Assembly: GCF_009765275.1 (NCBI RefSeq)
Contig: NZ_VOPH01000009.1
Location: 93,467-157,466, forward strand
Reading direction: 5' to 3'
DNA from: Chachezhania sediminis
GTDB taxonomy: Bacteria > Pseudomonadota > Alphaproteobacteria > Rhodobacterales > Rhodobacteraceae
Length of the DNA: 64,000 bases
Position numbers and translations under genes: made by a program. Below the pieces are notes generated by a model. The model had not been told where the DNA came from. It worked only from the letters and a program-made list of their open reading frames with translations, and ran no database searches. Numbering within the stretch: the first letter of the stretch is position 1; the number at the start of each line of letters is the position of its first letter. Below are positions 17,671 to 27,268 of the stretch, piece after piece.

Positions 17671-18123
17671 ATGACCGATTGCCACTACACCTCTGCCGGC
17701 GCCTGGGCCAGACGTTTTCACCTTGCCAGCCGGGCGATGATGGAACGCATTCTTCGGCCCTACGATCTGGGTGCCACGCAATGGCACGTGCTGAACCATC
17801 TGGCCACGTCCGGGCCGACCCGGCAGCGGGACTTTCCAAAGCTCCTCCAGATCGAGAAACCGGCCTTGAGCGAGGTGGTCGCCACCCTTGTTCGCAAGGG
17901 GCTGGTGTCGCAGGACCCCGACATCAAGGATCGCCGCCAGCGGCTTCTGAGCTTGACGGAAGAAGGGGCGCAGCTTTGGGCCGACCTGCCGGACCCGCTG
18001 GTCATGATCCAGGGCGTCGCCTTCGAAGGTATCGACCGGCGGACGCAGGAAATGGTCGGGTCCGCGCTTCGGGCCGCGACCGAACAGCTGAACGCCCATG
18101 TCCAGGACGCCGACGGGAAATAG
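17671..18123 (+). CDS. MarR-family transcriptional regulator
   Basis: Winged-helix regulator of 150 residues: ATQWHVLNHLATSGPTRQ, PKLLQIEKPALSEVVATLVR and the wing QDPDIKDRRQRLLSLT. These proteins typically repress a neighbouring catabolic or efflux operon and release DNA on binding a small aromatic ligand. It lies after the TRAP operon and ends three bases before the convergent peptidase gene. Which operon it controls is unclear; the upstream aromatic cluster is the nearest candidate. Confidence 0.9.
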   Translation: MTDCHYTSAGAWARRFHLASRAMMERILRPYDLGATQWHVLNHLATSGPTRQRDFPKLLQIEKPALSEVVATLVRKGLVSQDPDIKDRRQRLLSLTEEGAQLWADLPDPLVMIQGVAFEGIDRRTQEMVGSALRAATEQLNAHVQDADGK

Positions 18124-18126
18124 GGC

Positions 18127-19227
18127 CTAGCCGCGCAGGCAGGCGATCAGCCGGTCCGTGTCGATGGCCCGGCAGATGCCTTTCGCGGGCCGGGCAAGGG
18201 GGACGTCCTCGGCTGCGCAAAGGGCGTTCAGCACCGCCTCTTCCACCGCTTCGACCGCAGCCAGATAGACCGGATCCAGCCCTTCGTCGTTCAGCGTCGT
18301 CATCTGCCGCCACGGGCCGGATAGCTGTGGAAGCGGCATTTCGTTTGCGGTGGAAAAGGCCAGGAAGATGTCGCCGGAATTGTTGCCCCCGGGCGTGCCG
18401 CCCCGGCCGATCCCGATGGAGGCCCGGCGGGCCAGGCGTTCCAGCTGGCCGGGCGACATGGGCAGGTCGGTGGCCAGGATTACGATGATGGACCCGCGTT
18501 CGGTCACCATGTCGGCAATGCGGTCCTGGGTCATGGTCTTGCCCACCGGATGGCCCGTCACCGTCAGCCAGGGCCGCAGCCCGTGATTGGCCTGGACCAG
18601 CGCGCCCATGGTGAAGGTCTGCCCATCGATATCCAGCTGGCGCGAGGCCGTGCCGGTCCCGCCCTTGAATTCATAGCAGATCATCCCGGCGCCGCCGCCG
18701 GAATTGCCCTCGCGCACGGGGCCCGGTTTGGCCGCATCGATGGCCGCGCGGGCATGGGCTTCGGTCACGTGGAGCCCGTTGATATCGTTCAGGACGCCGT
18801 CATAGGTTTCGGCCACCACCGGCATGGCCCACAGGTGGTTGTCTTCCCAGGCCGCGCCGTAGGTTTCGATCATCCAGCGCACCGCCGCCGTGTGGCAGGG
18901 CCCGATGGCGTGCGAGTTCGAGATCATGATAGGCCCTGCCAGCCAGCCGCCATCGCGGACCCAGTGGGCGCCGGTCATCTCTCCGTTGCCGTTCAGGCTG
19001 AACTGGCCGGCCCAGACGGGTTTCGGCTCCGGATCGCGGCCGCGGGGCAGGATCGCCGTCACCCCGGTCTGGACCTGGATGCCGCGGGTCGCCAGCGAAG
19101 GATCGGCCGACGACAGAAGCTCGACCGCGCCGACCTCTACCCCGGGGACGTCGGTGATGGCGTTCAGGGGCCCGGGCGTGCCCGGCAGGGCCACATCCAG
19201 GTCACGGGCGCGGGGTTTGGTCGTCAT
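18127..19227 (-). CDS. P1-family aminopeptidase (DmpA/BapA-like, Ntn-type)
   Basis: About 366 residues, close to DmpA (375). P1 peptidases cut themselves before the nucleophile; Gly245-Ser246 in ERGSIIVILATD fits that site, leaving a beta chain of about 121 residues. Ser284 and Asp286 in GGNNSGDIFLAF sit at the spacing of the other catalytic residues (Ser288/Glu290 in BapA). PGPLNAITDVPGVEVG is the family opening. Such enzymes free N-terminal D- or beta-amino acids from amides and short peptides. The start overlaps the preceding permease stop as ATGA, making it the last gene of the ABC operon: import followed by hydrolysis is the likely logic. Confidence 0.9.
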   Translation of the reverse strand: MTTKPRARDLDVALPGTPGPLNAITDVPGVEVGAVELLSSADPSLATRGIQVQTGVTAILPRGRDPEPKPVWAGQFSLNGNGEMTGAHWVRDGGWLAGPIMISNSHAIGPCHTAAVRWMIETYGAAWEDNHLWAMPVVAETYDGVLNDINGLHVTEAHARAAIDAAKPGPVREGNSGGGAGMICYEFKGGTGTASRQLDIDGQTFTMGALVQANHGLRPWLTVTGHPVGKTMTQDRIADMVTERGSIIVILATDLPMSPGQLERLARRASIGIGRGGTPGGNNSGDIFLAFSTANEMPLPQLSGPWRQMTTLNDEGLDPVYLAAVEAVEEAVLNALCAAEDVPLARPAKGICRAIDTDRLIACLRG

Positions 19228-20039
19228 TTCGTACGTCTCGATCTGAAGTAAAGTCCCACGCCCGCGATCACGACGGTGAACAGCAGCATCAGCGTGGCGA
19301 TGGCGTTGATCTCGGGCTTGATGCCGCGGCGCAGCATTCCCCAGATGTGGATGGGCAGGGTGGTGTTGCCGGTGCCTGCAACGAAATAGGTAATCACCAG
19401 GTCGTCCATCGAGATGATGAAGGCCAGAAGCCAGCCCCCCAGGATCCCGGGCGCGATGCCGGGCAGCGTCACCTTGCGGAAGGTCTGCATCGGCGTGGCC
19501 CCCAGATCGGCCGAGGCTTCCTCGACACTCGTGTCGAAGGCCGCCAGCCGGGCCGAAACGGTCACGAAGACGTAAGAGATCAGGAAGGTCGACTGGCCGA
19601 TGATGATCGTCAGAATCGACAGGTTCATGCCGATGGTGATGAAGAAGATCAGCAACGCGATCCCCAGCACGATGTCGGGCATGATCATCGGTACCATCAT
19701 CAGCGTGCGATAGAACCCCGCCAGCCGGAAGCGGTAGCGTGCTACGGCCAGCGCCAGTGCGGTCCCGAAGACCGTCGCGAAGACCGAGGTCGAGAACGCC
19801 ACCGTCAGGCTGGTCCGGATTGCTGCATACAGTTGGGCGGAACTGTCGACATAGGTTGTGCTGTCGGTGATCGACGTCGGCAGCCCGAAGATCTGGCGAT
19901 ACCAGTCGAAGGTGAAGCCGCTCCACACCATCATGTTCATGGTGTTGGCGTTGAAGGAATAGACCACGACCAGCAGGATCGGGGCGTAGATGAAGACGAA
20001 GAACAAGAGCCCGTAGAGGGAAAGAAGGCGGCGCAGCAT
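19224..20039 (-). CDS. ABC transporter permease, PotC type
   Basis: Inner-membrane permease of 271 residues with six hydrophobic segments and the coupling loop [21 protein letters not shown] that contacts the ATPase. FIISMDDLVITYF is typical of PotC/YdcV-type permeases. One-base overlap with the preceding permease gene (TGATG) and ATGA overlap with the peptidase gene. Forms the translocation path with the PotB-type partner. Confidence 0.93.
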   Translation of the reverse strand: MLRRLLSLYGLLFFVFIYAPILLVVVYSFNANTMNMMVWSGFTFDWYRQIFGLPTSITDSTTYVDSSAQLYAAIRTSLTVAFSTSVFATVFGTALALAVARYRFRLAGFYRTLMMVPMIMPDIVLGIALLIFFITIGMNLSILTIIIGQSTFLISYVFVTVSARLAAFDTSVEEASADLGATPMQTFRKVTLPGIAPGILGGWLLAFIISMDDLVITYFVAGTGNTTLPIHIWGMLRRGIKPEINAIATLMLLFTVVIAGVGLYFRSRRTK

Positions 20040-20920
20040 CAGGCGCCCCCCCTGCGGGCCAGGCGCAGCTGGACCACCAGCAAGACCAGCACGGCCGTCA
20101 TGACCATCATCGCCAGCGCCGATCCGAAGGGCCAGTTGCGGGCGGACAGGAATTGCTGTTCGATCAGGTTGCCGATCATCAGGACCTTGGCCCCGCCCAA
20201 CACGGACGGTACTATGAAATTCCCAAGCGCCGGAATGAAGGTGATAATCGACCCGCCGATGATCCCGGGCAGCGTCGCCGGCAGTATCACCTTGCGAAAG
20301 GTCTGGATACGCGTCGCGCCCAGATCGGCCGAGGCTTCGAGCTGGGCCATGTCCAGCTTCTCGATCGAGCCATAGAGCGGCAGGAACATGAAGGGGATGA
20401 AGACATAGGTCATCCCCAGCACGACGGCGAAATCGGTATAGAGGAACTCGATGGGTTCCGAGGTCAGGCCGGTCCCCATCAGGCCCTGGTTCAGGAAACC
20501 GGTGGGGCGCAGGATCAGGACCCAGGCGAACAGGCGGACGATCAGGCTGACAAAGAAGGGCAGCGTCACAAGGAAGATCGCGAAGTCGCGGCGGCCGGGG
20601 GACATGCGGCTGATCCAGAAGGCAGCGGGATAGCTGACCAGCAGGCTGGTCACCACCGTCAGCGCGGCAAGACGCAGGGACCGCAGGAAGATCGACAGGA
20701 ACACGGGATCGAACTTTTCGTACCGCGTGTCGGCCCAGCCCAGGATCCGGCCATAGTTCAGGTGGGAAAAGACCCAGTCCACCCCGCCATAGATGCCCGG
20801 CGTCAGGAAGCTGTAGACCAGCATGATCAGCAGTGGCCCGAAGAAGAACACCAGCAGGAACGCGGTCGGCGCACCCAGAAGGCCGATCAGCTGCAGGACC
20901 TTGCGTCGCGCCAGGTTCAT
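20039..20920 (-). CDS. ABC transporter permease, PotB type
   Basis: Permease of about 293 residues; the ATG at 20920 overlaps the ATPase stop as ATGA. Six hydrophobic segments start with [19 protein letters not shown]. The ATPase-coupling loop is [21 protein letters not shown], followed by [16 protein letters not shown], common in PotB relatives. Paired with the PotC-type subunit and the family 1-like binding protein upstream. Confidence 0.93.
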   Translation of the reverse strand: MNLARRKVLQLIGLLGAPTAFLLVFFFGPLLIMLVYSFLTPGIYGGVDWVFSHLNYGRILGWADTRYEKFDPVFLSIFLRSLRLAALTVVTSLLVSYPAAFWISRMSPGRRDFAIFLVTLPFFVSLIVRLFAWVLILRPTGFLNQGLMGTGLTSEPIEFLYTDFAVVLGMTYVFIPFMFLPLYGSIEKLDMAQLEASADLGATRIQTFRKVILPATLPGIIGGSIITFIPALGNFIVPSVLGGAKVLMIGNLIEQQFLSARNWPFGSALAMMVMTAVLVLLVVQLRLARRGGA

Positions 20921-21978
20921 CCTGCGACCTCGTCGATCAGGTGCAGGCCGATGGCAGGGGCGTGCAGCGTCAGGTCGGCGCCAATTTCCGGGCTTTGGCC
21001 GCCTGCGCGGATCACGGCGCGGATGCTGCCGTGGGCCGGGGTCTGCAGCGTGATCTGGTGGTCCTTGCCGGAATAATAGGTCTCGGCGATGCGTCCGGTG
21101 AAGGACAGGGCCGGGCCGTCGGGCAGGGCGAAGCCAAGCGCCTCGGGCCGCAGCAGCAGGGTGGCCCGGCCGGCGGGGTGCGGTGTGGCGAAGGTCTGGC
21201 CATCGGCCAACGTTGCGGTCGTGCCGCCCAGCGTCACCGGCAACAGGTTGCTTTCGCCCAGGAAGTCCGCGGTAAAGAGGTTCGCCGGGCGCTGGTACAG
21301 GACCGACGGCGCGTCGATCTGCTGGATCCTTCCATGGGCCAGGACGGCGATCCGGTCCGACATGGTCAGCGCCTCTTCCTGGTCGTGGGTGACGAAGACG
21401 AAGCCGATCCCCAGCTCTCGCTGTATCGCCTTCAGTTCCTGCTGCATCTTCTGGCGCAGGTTCTTGTCGAGTGCCGAGAGCGGTTCGTCCAGCAACAGAA
21501 GTTTCGGTTTGCCTGCCAGCGCCCGGGCCAGCGCGACGCGTTGCTGCTGCCCGCCCGACAGCTGGGACACCGATCGCTTGCCAAGGCCCGCCAGGCCCAC
21601 AAGGTCCAGCATCTCGCCCACGCGGGTGCGGATCTCGCGCTTGTCCTTGCCCGCGATCTCCAGCGCATAGCCAACATTCCGCGCAACGCTCATGTGGTTG
21701 AACAGCGCGTAGCGCTGGAACACCGTGTTCACCGGCCGCCGGTGCGCGGGCATCTGGGTCACGGCGGATCCGTCGATGACGATGTCGCCGCTGTCCAGCG
21801 TCTCGAACCCGCTGATGCAGCGCAGAAGGGTGGTCTTGCCGCAACCGGACGGGCCCAGAAGCGTCACGAACTCTGCCGAGGCCAGCTTCACCGAGATACC
21901 GTCCAGGGCCGTCATCACCCCGCCTTCGGGGGTGCGAAAGGCCTTTCGGGCAGCGACGACTTCAAGATGTGCGGGCAT
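20917..21978 (-). CDS. ABC transporter ATP-binding protein, PotA type
   Basis: ATPase of 353 residues: Walker [11 protein letters not shown]-loop [11 protein letters not shown], signature [15 protein letters not shown], Walker [13 protein letters not shown] and [13 protein letters not shown]-terminal TOBE domain follows ([10 protein letters not shown], then [15 protein letters not shown]), as in spermidine/putrescine and related importers. Second gene of the operon, 69 bases after the binding protein, with two hairpins in between. Confidence 0.94.
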   Translation of the reverse strand: MPAHLEVVAARKAFRTPEGGVMTALDGISVKLASAEFVTLLGPSGCGKTTLLRCISGFETLDSGDIVIDGSAVTQMPAHRRPVNTVFQRYALFNHMSVARNVGYALEIAGKDKREIRTRVGEMLDLVGLAGLGKRSVSQLSGGQQQRVALARALAGKPKLLLLDEPLSALDKNLRQKMQQELKAIQRELGIGFVFVTHDQEEALTMSDRIAVLAHGRIQQIDAPSVLYQRPANLFTADFLGESNLLPVTLGGTTATLADGQTFATPHPAGRATLLLRPEALGFALPDGPALSFTGRIAETYYSGKDHQITLQTPAHGSIRAVIRAGGQSPEIGADLTLHAPAIGLHLIDEVAG

Positions 21979-21995
21979 GGAATTGGGTCCTGTAG

Positions 21996-22040
21996 CCGGG
22001 CCGGTCGCGGCCCGGGAAATGGCGGGGCCGGGGCCCCGCC
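21996..22040 (-). terminator. two intercistronic hairpins between binding-protein and ATPase genes
   Basis: GGCGGGGC-CGGG-GCCCCGCC at 22021-22040 and CCGGGCC-GGTCGC-GGCCCGG at 21996-22015 lie directly 3' of the binding-protein gene on the minus strand. No T run follows, so they probably act as partial attenuators or mRNA stabilisers that leave the binding protein more abundant than the membrane parts. Confidence 0.5.
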
Positions 22041-22047
22041 GCGGCGC

Positions 22048-23073
22048 TTACTGGGCGGTCTTGATCCGCGTCCATTCGGAGTTGTAAAGTTGCAGGTCGC
22101 GGCCCAGATCCTCGAAGATCTGAAGTTTGTCCATCACCGCCTGGTCCGGGTAGATCGTGGCGTTATCCGCGATTTCGACCGGGATCAGCTTTTGCGCGGG
22201 GATATTGGGCGTGCCGTTCATCTGCTGTTCCACGTTCAGCGCGGCGATTTCCGGCTTCAGGTAGAACTCCATGAACTTCACGGCGTTTTCCTTGTTGGGC
22301 GCGGATGCCAGGACGCAGATGTCCTCCTGGTACATGGTCGCGCCTTCCTTGGGGATGACATAGCCGATGGTGTCCGGATTTTCCGACACGTAGAGGTTCG
22401 CACCTACGTACCAGTGCGCCGCGGCCACGTCGCCCGAGATCACCTGGGGCACGGAATCGTAGGTGAACGCCGCCACGCCATCGAGGTTCGAGATGATGTA
22501 ATCCGCCGCCGCCTCGACCTCGGCCGGGTCGGTGCTGTTCACCGACTTGCCGTCCATGATCAGGCCGATGCCGATGGTTTCGCGCAGGTCGTCCAGCAGG
22601 GTGATCTTCTGGCCCGCCTTGCCCAGGGCAAAGAAGTCTTCCCAGCCTTCGATGTCGCCGGCCAGCGCCTTGTTGTAGACGATGCCCACATTGCCCCAGG
22701 CGTAGGGCAGGCAGTATGCGGCGTCCGGATCGGTCTTGGCGCGCACGAATTGCGGGTCGATGTTTTCGAACCCCGGCTTGGATCCGATATCGGTTTTCGC
22801 CAGAAGGCCCAACTGGTACAGGATGTCGTGCATGTGGACCGATGGAAAGACGATGTCGTATCCCGTTGCGCCGGCCTGGATCTTGGCCAGCATCTCTTCG
22901 TTGGAACCGTAGGAGTCGAGCGTCACCTCGATCCCGGTTTCCTCGGTGAATTTCTCCAGCACCGCCGGGTTGATGTAGTCGCCCCAGTTGTAGAGCGACA
23001 GAGTCCCCTCTGCCTGCGCTGTCAGCGGCAGCAGCAGAAGGGTCGTGGTCAGGGCAAGGCTTTTCCGTGTCAT
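22048..23073 (-). CDS. extracellular solute-binding protein, PotD type
   Basis: Periplasmic binding protein of 341 residues with signal peptide MTRKSLALTTTLLLLPLTAQAE. The mature start LSLYNWGDYINPAVLEKFTEETG is the PotD/PotF signature, and DIVFPSVHMHDILYQLGLL and YCLPYAWGNVGIVYNK follow the family. Ligands of this group are polyamines or other cationic amines, opines and short peptides. First gene of the operon ending in the P1 peptidase; the divergent RpiR gene is its likely regulator. Confidence 0.93.
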   Translation of the reverse strand: MTRKSLALTTTLLLLPLTAQAEGTLSLYNWGDYINPAVLEKFTEETGIEVTLDSYGSNEEMLAKIQAGATGYDIVFPSVHMHDILYQLGLLAKTDIGSKPGFENIDPQFVRAKTDPDAAYCLPYAWGNVGIVYNKALAGDIEGWEDFFALGKAGQKITLLDDLRETIGIGLIMDGKSVNSTDPAEVEAAADYIISNLDGVAAFTYDSVPQVISGDVAAAHWYVGANLYVSENPDTIGYVIPKEGATMYQEDICVLASAPNKENAVKFMEFYLKPEIAALNVEQQMNGTPNIPAQKLIPVEIADNATIYPDQAVMDKLQIFEDLGRDLQLYNSEWTRIKTAQ

Positions 23074-23124
23074 CGCTTGAATGTCTCCCGGTCAGGTCTG
23101 TTGGGCGCGGTTTTTCCTTGAGCG

Positions 23125-23155
23125 GCAGAAATGATTGCGTAATGTCATTTCCGTC
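23125..23155. promoter_or_regulatory. candidate RpiR operator in the potD/rpiR divergent gap
   Basis: GAAATGA at 23128-23134 is mirrored by TCATTTC at 23145-23151, a perfect 7-bp inverted repeat with a 10-base spacer. TGTCAT occurs twice nearby. It lies in the AT-richer divergent gap between the binding-protein operon and the RpiR gene, so it is a natural site for that regulator. Confidence 0.42.
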
Positions 23156-23188
23156 AAATGATATTTTTCTGTCATACGGAAGTTCATC

Positions 23189-24055
23189 ATGTCCCACGGG
23201 TTCGCATCCTATGCCGAGGCGCCGATTGACGATCTGGTGATCAAGATGGAGGCAGGGCTGCCAAATCTGCCCAGGCAAGAGGCGAAGGTTGCACAGTATT
23301 TCCTGCTGAATCTCGCCTCGATCTCTTTCGAGACGGGAAAATCCATCGCGCAGAAGGCCGGAGTCGCGGAAATTACCGTCGGCCGGATGCTGCGCCGCTT
23401 CGGCTGCGCAGGCATGAAGGAGTTCAAGGCGATGCTGCGGCAGCGCTATTCCGTCAGCGGCCACACGCTGGCGGATGACAGCGCCGAGGCGCCTGCGGAC
23501 TGGCAGGACCAGATGGCGGCCGAACTGCGCGCGGTCCGCACCGTCTATGCCAAGATCGGGACGCCGGCGTTTCAGGCGGCGGAACGATACCTGCGCGAAG
23601 CGGATCAGGTCTATGTCACCGGGTTTCAGACCGTGCGTGGTCTGGCCGAGGACACCGCCCGCCGTCTGGCCCTGGCCCGCCCCCGGGTGCGGTTCCTGTC
23701 AGGGCACGACAGCATGTTGTCGGAATGGCTGGACCCGCCGGCGCCGGGGGCCAGTTGCCTGCTGATCATCGACGTGATCCCCTATGCATCCGAATGCGAG
23801 GCACTGGCCCGGCTGGCCCGCGAACAGGGGCGGTCGGTGATCGTGGTGACGGACGAATACTGCCACTGGGCCCATGACGTGACCGACGCGGTGATCAACA
23901 CGCCGTCCAAGACGGGCCTGTTCCTGGAATCGATCCTGGGCCTGAACGCGGCGGCCAGCCTTCTGGTCCATTCCGCGTCGACGGTGCCGGGCCGGGACAT
24001 GGACGAGCGGATGCGGGAGTGGAAGCGAATGGCGCAGCGGATACGGATATTTTGA
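23189..24055 (+). CDS. MurR/RpiR-family transcriptional regulator
   Basis: Regulator of 288 residues with an N-terminal HTH_6 domain (residues 10-90: LPRQEAKVAQYFLLNLASIS, then KAGVAEITVGRMLRRFGCAGMKEFK) and a C-terminal SIS domain (about 125-260). The SIS part normally senses a phosphosugar, but RpiR members next to amine/peptide transporters also exist. Divergent from the ABC/peptidase operon. Its 3' end marks the left border of the AT-rich insert. Confidence 0.92.
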   Translation: MSHGFASYAEAPIDDLVIKMEAGLPNLPRQEAKVAQYFLLNLASISFETGKSIAQKAGVAEITVGRMLRRFGCAGMKEFKAMLRQRYSVSGHTLADDSAEAPADWQDQMAAELRAVRTVYAKIGTPAFQAAERYLREADQVYVTGFQTVRGLAEDTARRLALARPRVRFLSGHDSMLSEWLDPPAPGASCLLIIDVIPYASECEALARLAREQGRSVIVVTDEYCHWAHDVTDAVINTPSKTGLFLESILGLNAAASLLVHSASTVPGRDMDERMREWKRMAQRIRIF

Positions 24056-24189
24056 AGGGGTGGGTTTGTGGCAGTGCACGCTCGGTCAAGTATCGGTTTG
24101 ATCGTTTGGGTGAGACCACTGCTACAGAAAACAGTAGCCTGAACATCAAATCTTTAGGGGCGAGAAGTTTCACGTCCCAAGCGTCGTGT

Positions 24190-24879
24190 TCAGGGTACAA
24201 TTTGATTGGCCAAAACAGAATAACGCTCTGCATATGCTTGAAAGTGATTTAGTTGCAGCTGCACAACATTCTGACCGAAGTGTCTGAAAACCGGCGAAAG
24301 CAGCAAATCTCCCGAAGAATAGCCTTGGGAAAGTTGGTTATTCGCCGGTTGCAGAAAGAAAATTGCAGTAGATTTGAAGTCAGACTTGCACTTCGAAGAT
24401 TCGTGCGCGACACGATTGCGAATTTTGCTGGCGTGCTTAAGCAAGTCTGCGGAGTTCTGAAGGCCGCCGAATGAATGCCGTTTGAAGAAAAAGTCCGCTC
24501 TGCTCCGAACCCAAGCCGGATCAGATACCTTTAAGTAGGAGTTAGCCGACTGATAGCTAGGATCCAGCGACAGCACCTTGTAGGCGTGTTCAATGCTGTC
24601 AGCTTGACCGTGCTTTAGCGCTGGCTGGTAACCAGAATCTGTTGTGGCACCAGCCAAATATCTCACCAAACTTCGTTCAAGGAACTCTTCCCAAGAGGCG
24701 ACAAGGCCCATAAATGCCAAGCCCACTATTTTCCGGGTGTATTTTGGGTGGAGGCTAGGCGGGTTCGTCACTCTCACAGACGATGGCAAATTCAGCACTG
24801 CCTGCACTAGCAGTGTGGAACTTGCCACTGAAGCGAGAAATGCTTGTTTTACGTGATCGACCTTCGGCGGGCGTCCCAA
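24190..24879 (-). CDS. HEPN-like domain protein (RiboL-PSP-HEPN type), putative RNase/defence-associated
   Basis: Protein of 229 residues from a TTG at 24879; AAGAGG lies 11 bases upstream, so the start is uncertain. Helical throughout. FMGLVASWEEFLERSLVRYL resembles the first helices of RiboL-PSP-HEPN proteins, and KIRNRVAHESS fits the R-X4-H HEPN motif (Arg-Asn-Arg-Val-Ala-His), the catalytic element of HEPN RNases. Base composition is clearly more AT-rich than the neighbours, with rare-for-this-genome codons, which points to recent transfer. It stands alone, with no visible antitoxin. Known HEPN proteins act in toxin-antitoxin and anti-phage systems; a role here is inference, and it could be a housekeeping remnant of a larger island. 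Confidence 0.6.
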   Translation of the reverse strand: MGRPPKVDHVKQAFLASVASSTLLVQAVLNLPSSVRVTNPPSLHPKYTRKIVGLAFMGLVASWEEFLERSLVRYLAGATTDSGYQPALKHGQADSIEHAYKVLSLDPSYQSANSYLKVSDPAWVRSRADFFFKRHSFGGLQNSADLLKHASKIRNRVAHESSKCKSDFKSTAIFFLQPANNQLSQGYSSGDLLLSPVFRHFGQNVVQLQLNHFQAYAERYSVLANQIVP

Positions 24880-25124
24880 AATAGTACGAACCTCTTAATC
24901 TTCGCCATCTGAATGCTGGCAGAAAATTGACAGAAAGCAAGCGCAGACGAAGTCTGTCTGCTCTTCGGATCTATACGGTGGACGTTCTCGCAATGCGAAG
25001 CAGTTGGAGGCGATGGATTCGGTCAGCTGCTCATCTTGGAGGATGAGTTACAGCGCCCACCACCCAAGGTTTTCTGCTGACTTGACAGCTGGAGGCAAAG
25101 ATGAATCTGCTAAATACGCCCCCC

Positions 25125-25583
25125 TCAAACCGCTCCGCCATGCGGGTCCTTCATCGTCCTCAGCACGATCTCGGACCGCACCTGTGACACCTGCGGATGG
25201 GGCAGCAGGTGGTTGTGGATAAAGTCGGCAAAGGCCTCCAGGTCGGCGACGCGGACGTCCAGCACGTAATCCGCATCGCCCGAGACGGAGAAGGCCACCG
25301 AAATCTCGGGCCTTTCCTTGATGAACTGGGCGAACTGGTCGTCGCGCTCCTGCCCGTGGTGGCGGAGGTTGACGCGCGTCACGGCGCGCATCCCTAAGCC
25401 CATCTTCTGCGGGTTCAGACGCACGGTATAGCCTTCGATGACGCCCGCATCCTGCAGCGCCTGGCGGCGGCGCGACACCTGACTGGCGGACAGGTTCACC
25501 CGCTCTGACAGGGCGGCGTTGGTCATCGCGCCGTCGGCCTGAAGTGCCGTCAGGATGGCGATATCGAATTGATCCATGCGCAT
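25125..25583 (-). CDS. Lrp/AsnC-family transcriptional regulator
   Basis: About 152 residues: a winged helix-turn-helix (MDQFDIAILTALQADGAMTN, then LSERVNLSASQVSRRRQAL) and the RAM ligand domain (EISVAFSVSGDADYVLDVRV). Start options at 25583 and 25577 differ by two residues; 25583 is used here. Divergent from the HPPD gene, the arrangement commonly seen for Lrp regulators of tyrosine or phenylalanine breakdown, so an aromatic amino acid may be the effector. Confidence 0.92.
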   Translation of the reverse strand: MRMDQFDIAILTALQADGAMTNAALSERVNLSASQVSRRRQALQDAGVIEGYTVRLNPQKMGLGMRAVTRVNLRHHGQERDDQFAQFIKERPEISVAFSVSGDADYVLDVRVADLEAFADFIHNHLLPHPQVSQVRSEIVLRTMKDPHGGAV

Positions 25584-25712
25584 TCCGTGCATCCTATCCG
25601 TCATTGGCGCATGTGTCATGCATATTAGCGGGTTGGCACCTTGCATAACACGCGGACTTTGCATGGGGAATCCGGCACTCTGTTGCAAACGCGCAGAGAG
25701 AGGAACGCAAGC

Positions 25713-26825
<1,113 letters not shown>

Positions 26826-26832
26826 CACTGCG

Positions 26833-26860
26833 CCCGGGGGCTGGTCTACTGGCCCCCGGG
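26833..26860 (+). terminator. hairpin between HPPD and Rieske genes
   Basis: CCCGGGGGC (26833-26841) pairs perfectly with GCCCCCGGG (26852-26860) around a 10-base loop, eight bases past the HPPD stop. There is no T run. It could end or attenuate transcription into the Rieske gene. Confidence 0.5.
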
Positions 26861-26877
26861 ATATGCAGGGAAGAAAG

Positions 26878-27234
26878 ATGGCCTGGACCGATTACCGATC
26901 CACCCCGCCCGCGGGGACATTCGTGTGCGACAGCGGGGCGGTGACCTCTGCGGTCGTCGCTGTTGACGTGGACAGCGAAAAGGGATCCTTCCCGCTGATC
27001 CTGGTGCGTCGCCCGGTGGGCCTGCGCGCCTATGTCAATGCCTGCCCGCATCAATACCTGCCGCTGAACTATCGCGGCGACCAGTTGCTGTCGGCCTGCG
27101 GGACCAAGCTTCTGTGCACGGCGCATGGCGCCAGTTTTGACGCGGACACGGGCGCGGTGCTGGCAGGCGCCCCATGCGAGTTGGACGCCGTGCCGGTGGT
27201 CGAGGACGCGGGGCAGATCCGCATCGGGTCCTAG
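26878..27234 (+). CDS. Rieske [2Fe-2S] ferredoxin-like protein
   Basis: Small protein of 118 residues with one Rieske domain. The cluster ligands are CPH (in NACPHQYLPL) and CTAH (in KLLCTAHGASF), 2 Cys and 2 His as expected. FDADTGAVLAGAPCELDAVPV ends the domain. The ATG at 26878 follows a weak AGGGAAG. It has no oxygenase subunit beside it, so it is either an electron carrier for a distant oxygenase or linked with HPPD; HPPD itself needs no ferredoxin. Separated from HPPD by a hairpin. Confidence 0.88.
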   Translation: MAWTDYRSTPPAGTFVCDSGAVTSAVVAVDVDSEKGSFPLILVRRPVGLRAYVNACPHQYLPLNYRGDQLLSACGTKLLCTAHGASFDADTGAVLAGAPCELDAVPVVEDAGQIRIGS

Positions 27235-27257
27235 GTCCGGACGAAGAGGCCCGGACC
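27234..27257. terminator. bidirectional hairpin between the convergent Rieske and RTX genes
   Basis: GGTCCGG (27234-27240) and CCGGACC (27251-27257) form a 7-bp stem at the exact junction of the two convergent genes. The stem begins on the last base of the Rieske stop codon. Confidence 0.45.
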
Positions 27258-27268
27258 CGGAAGCAGGC

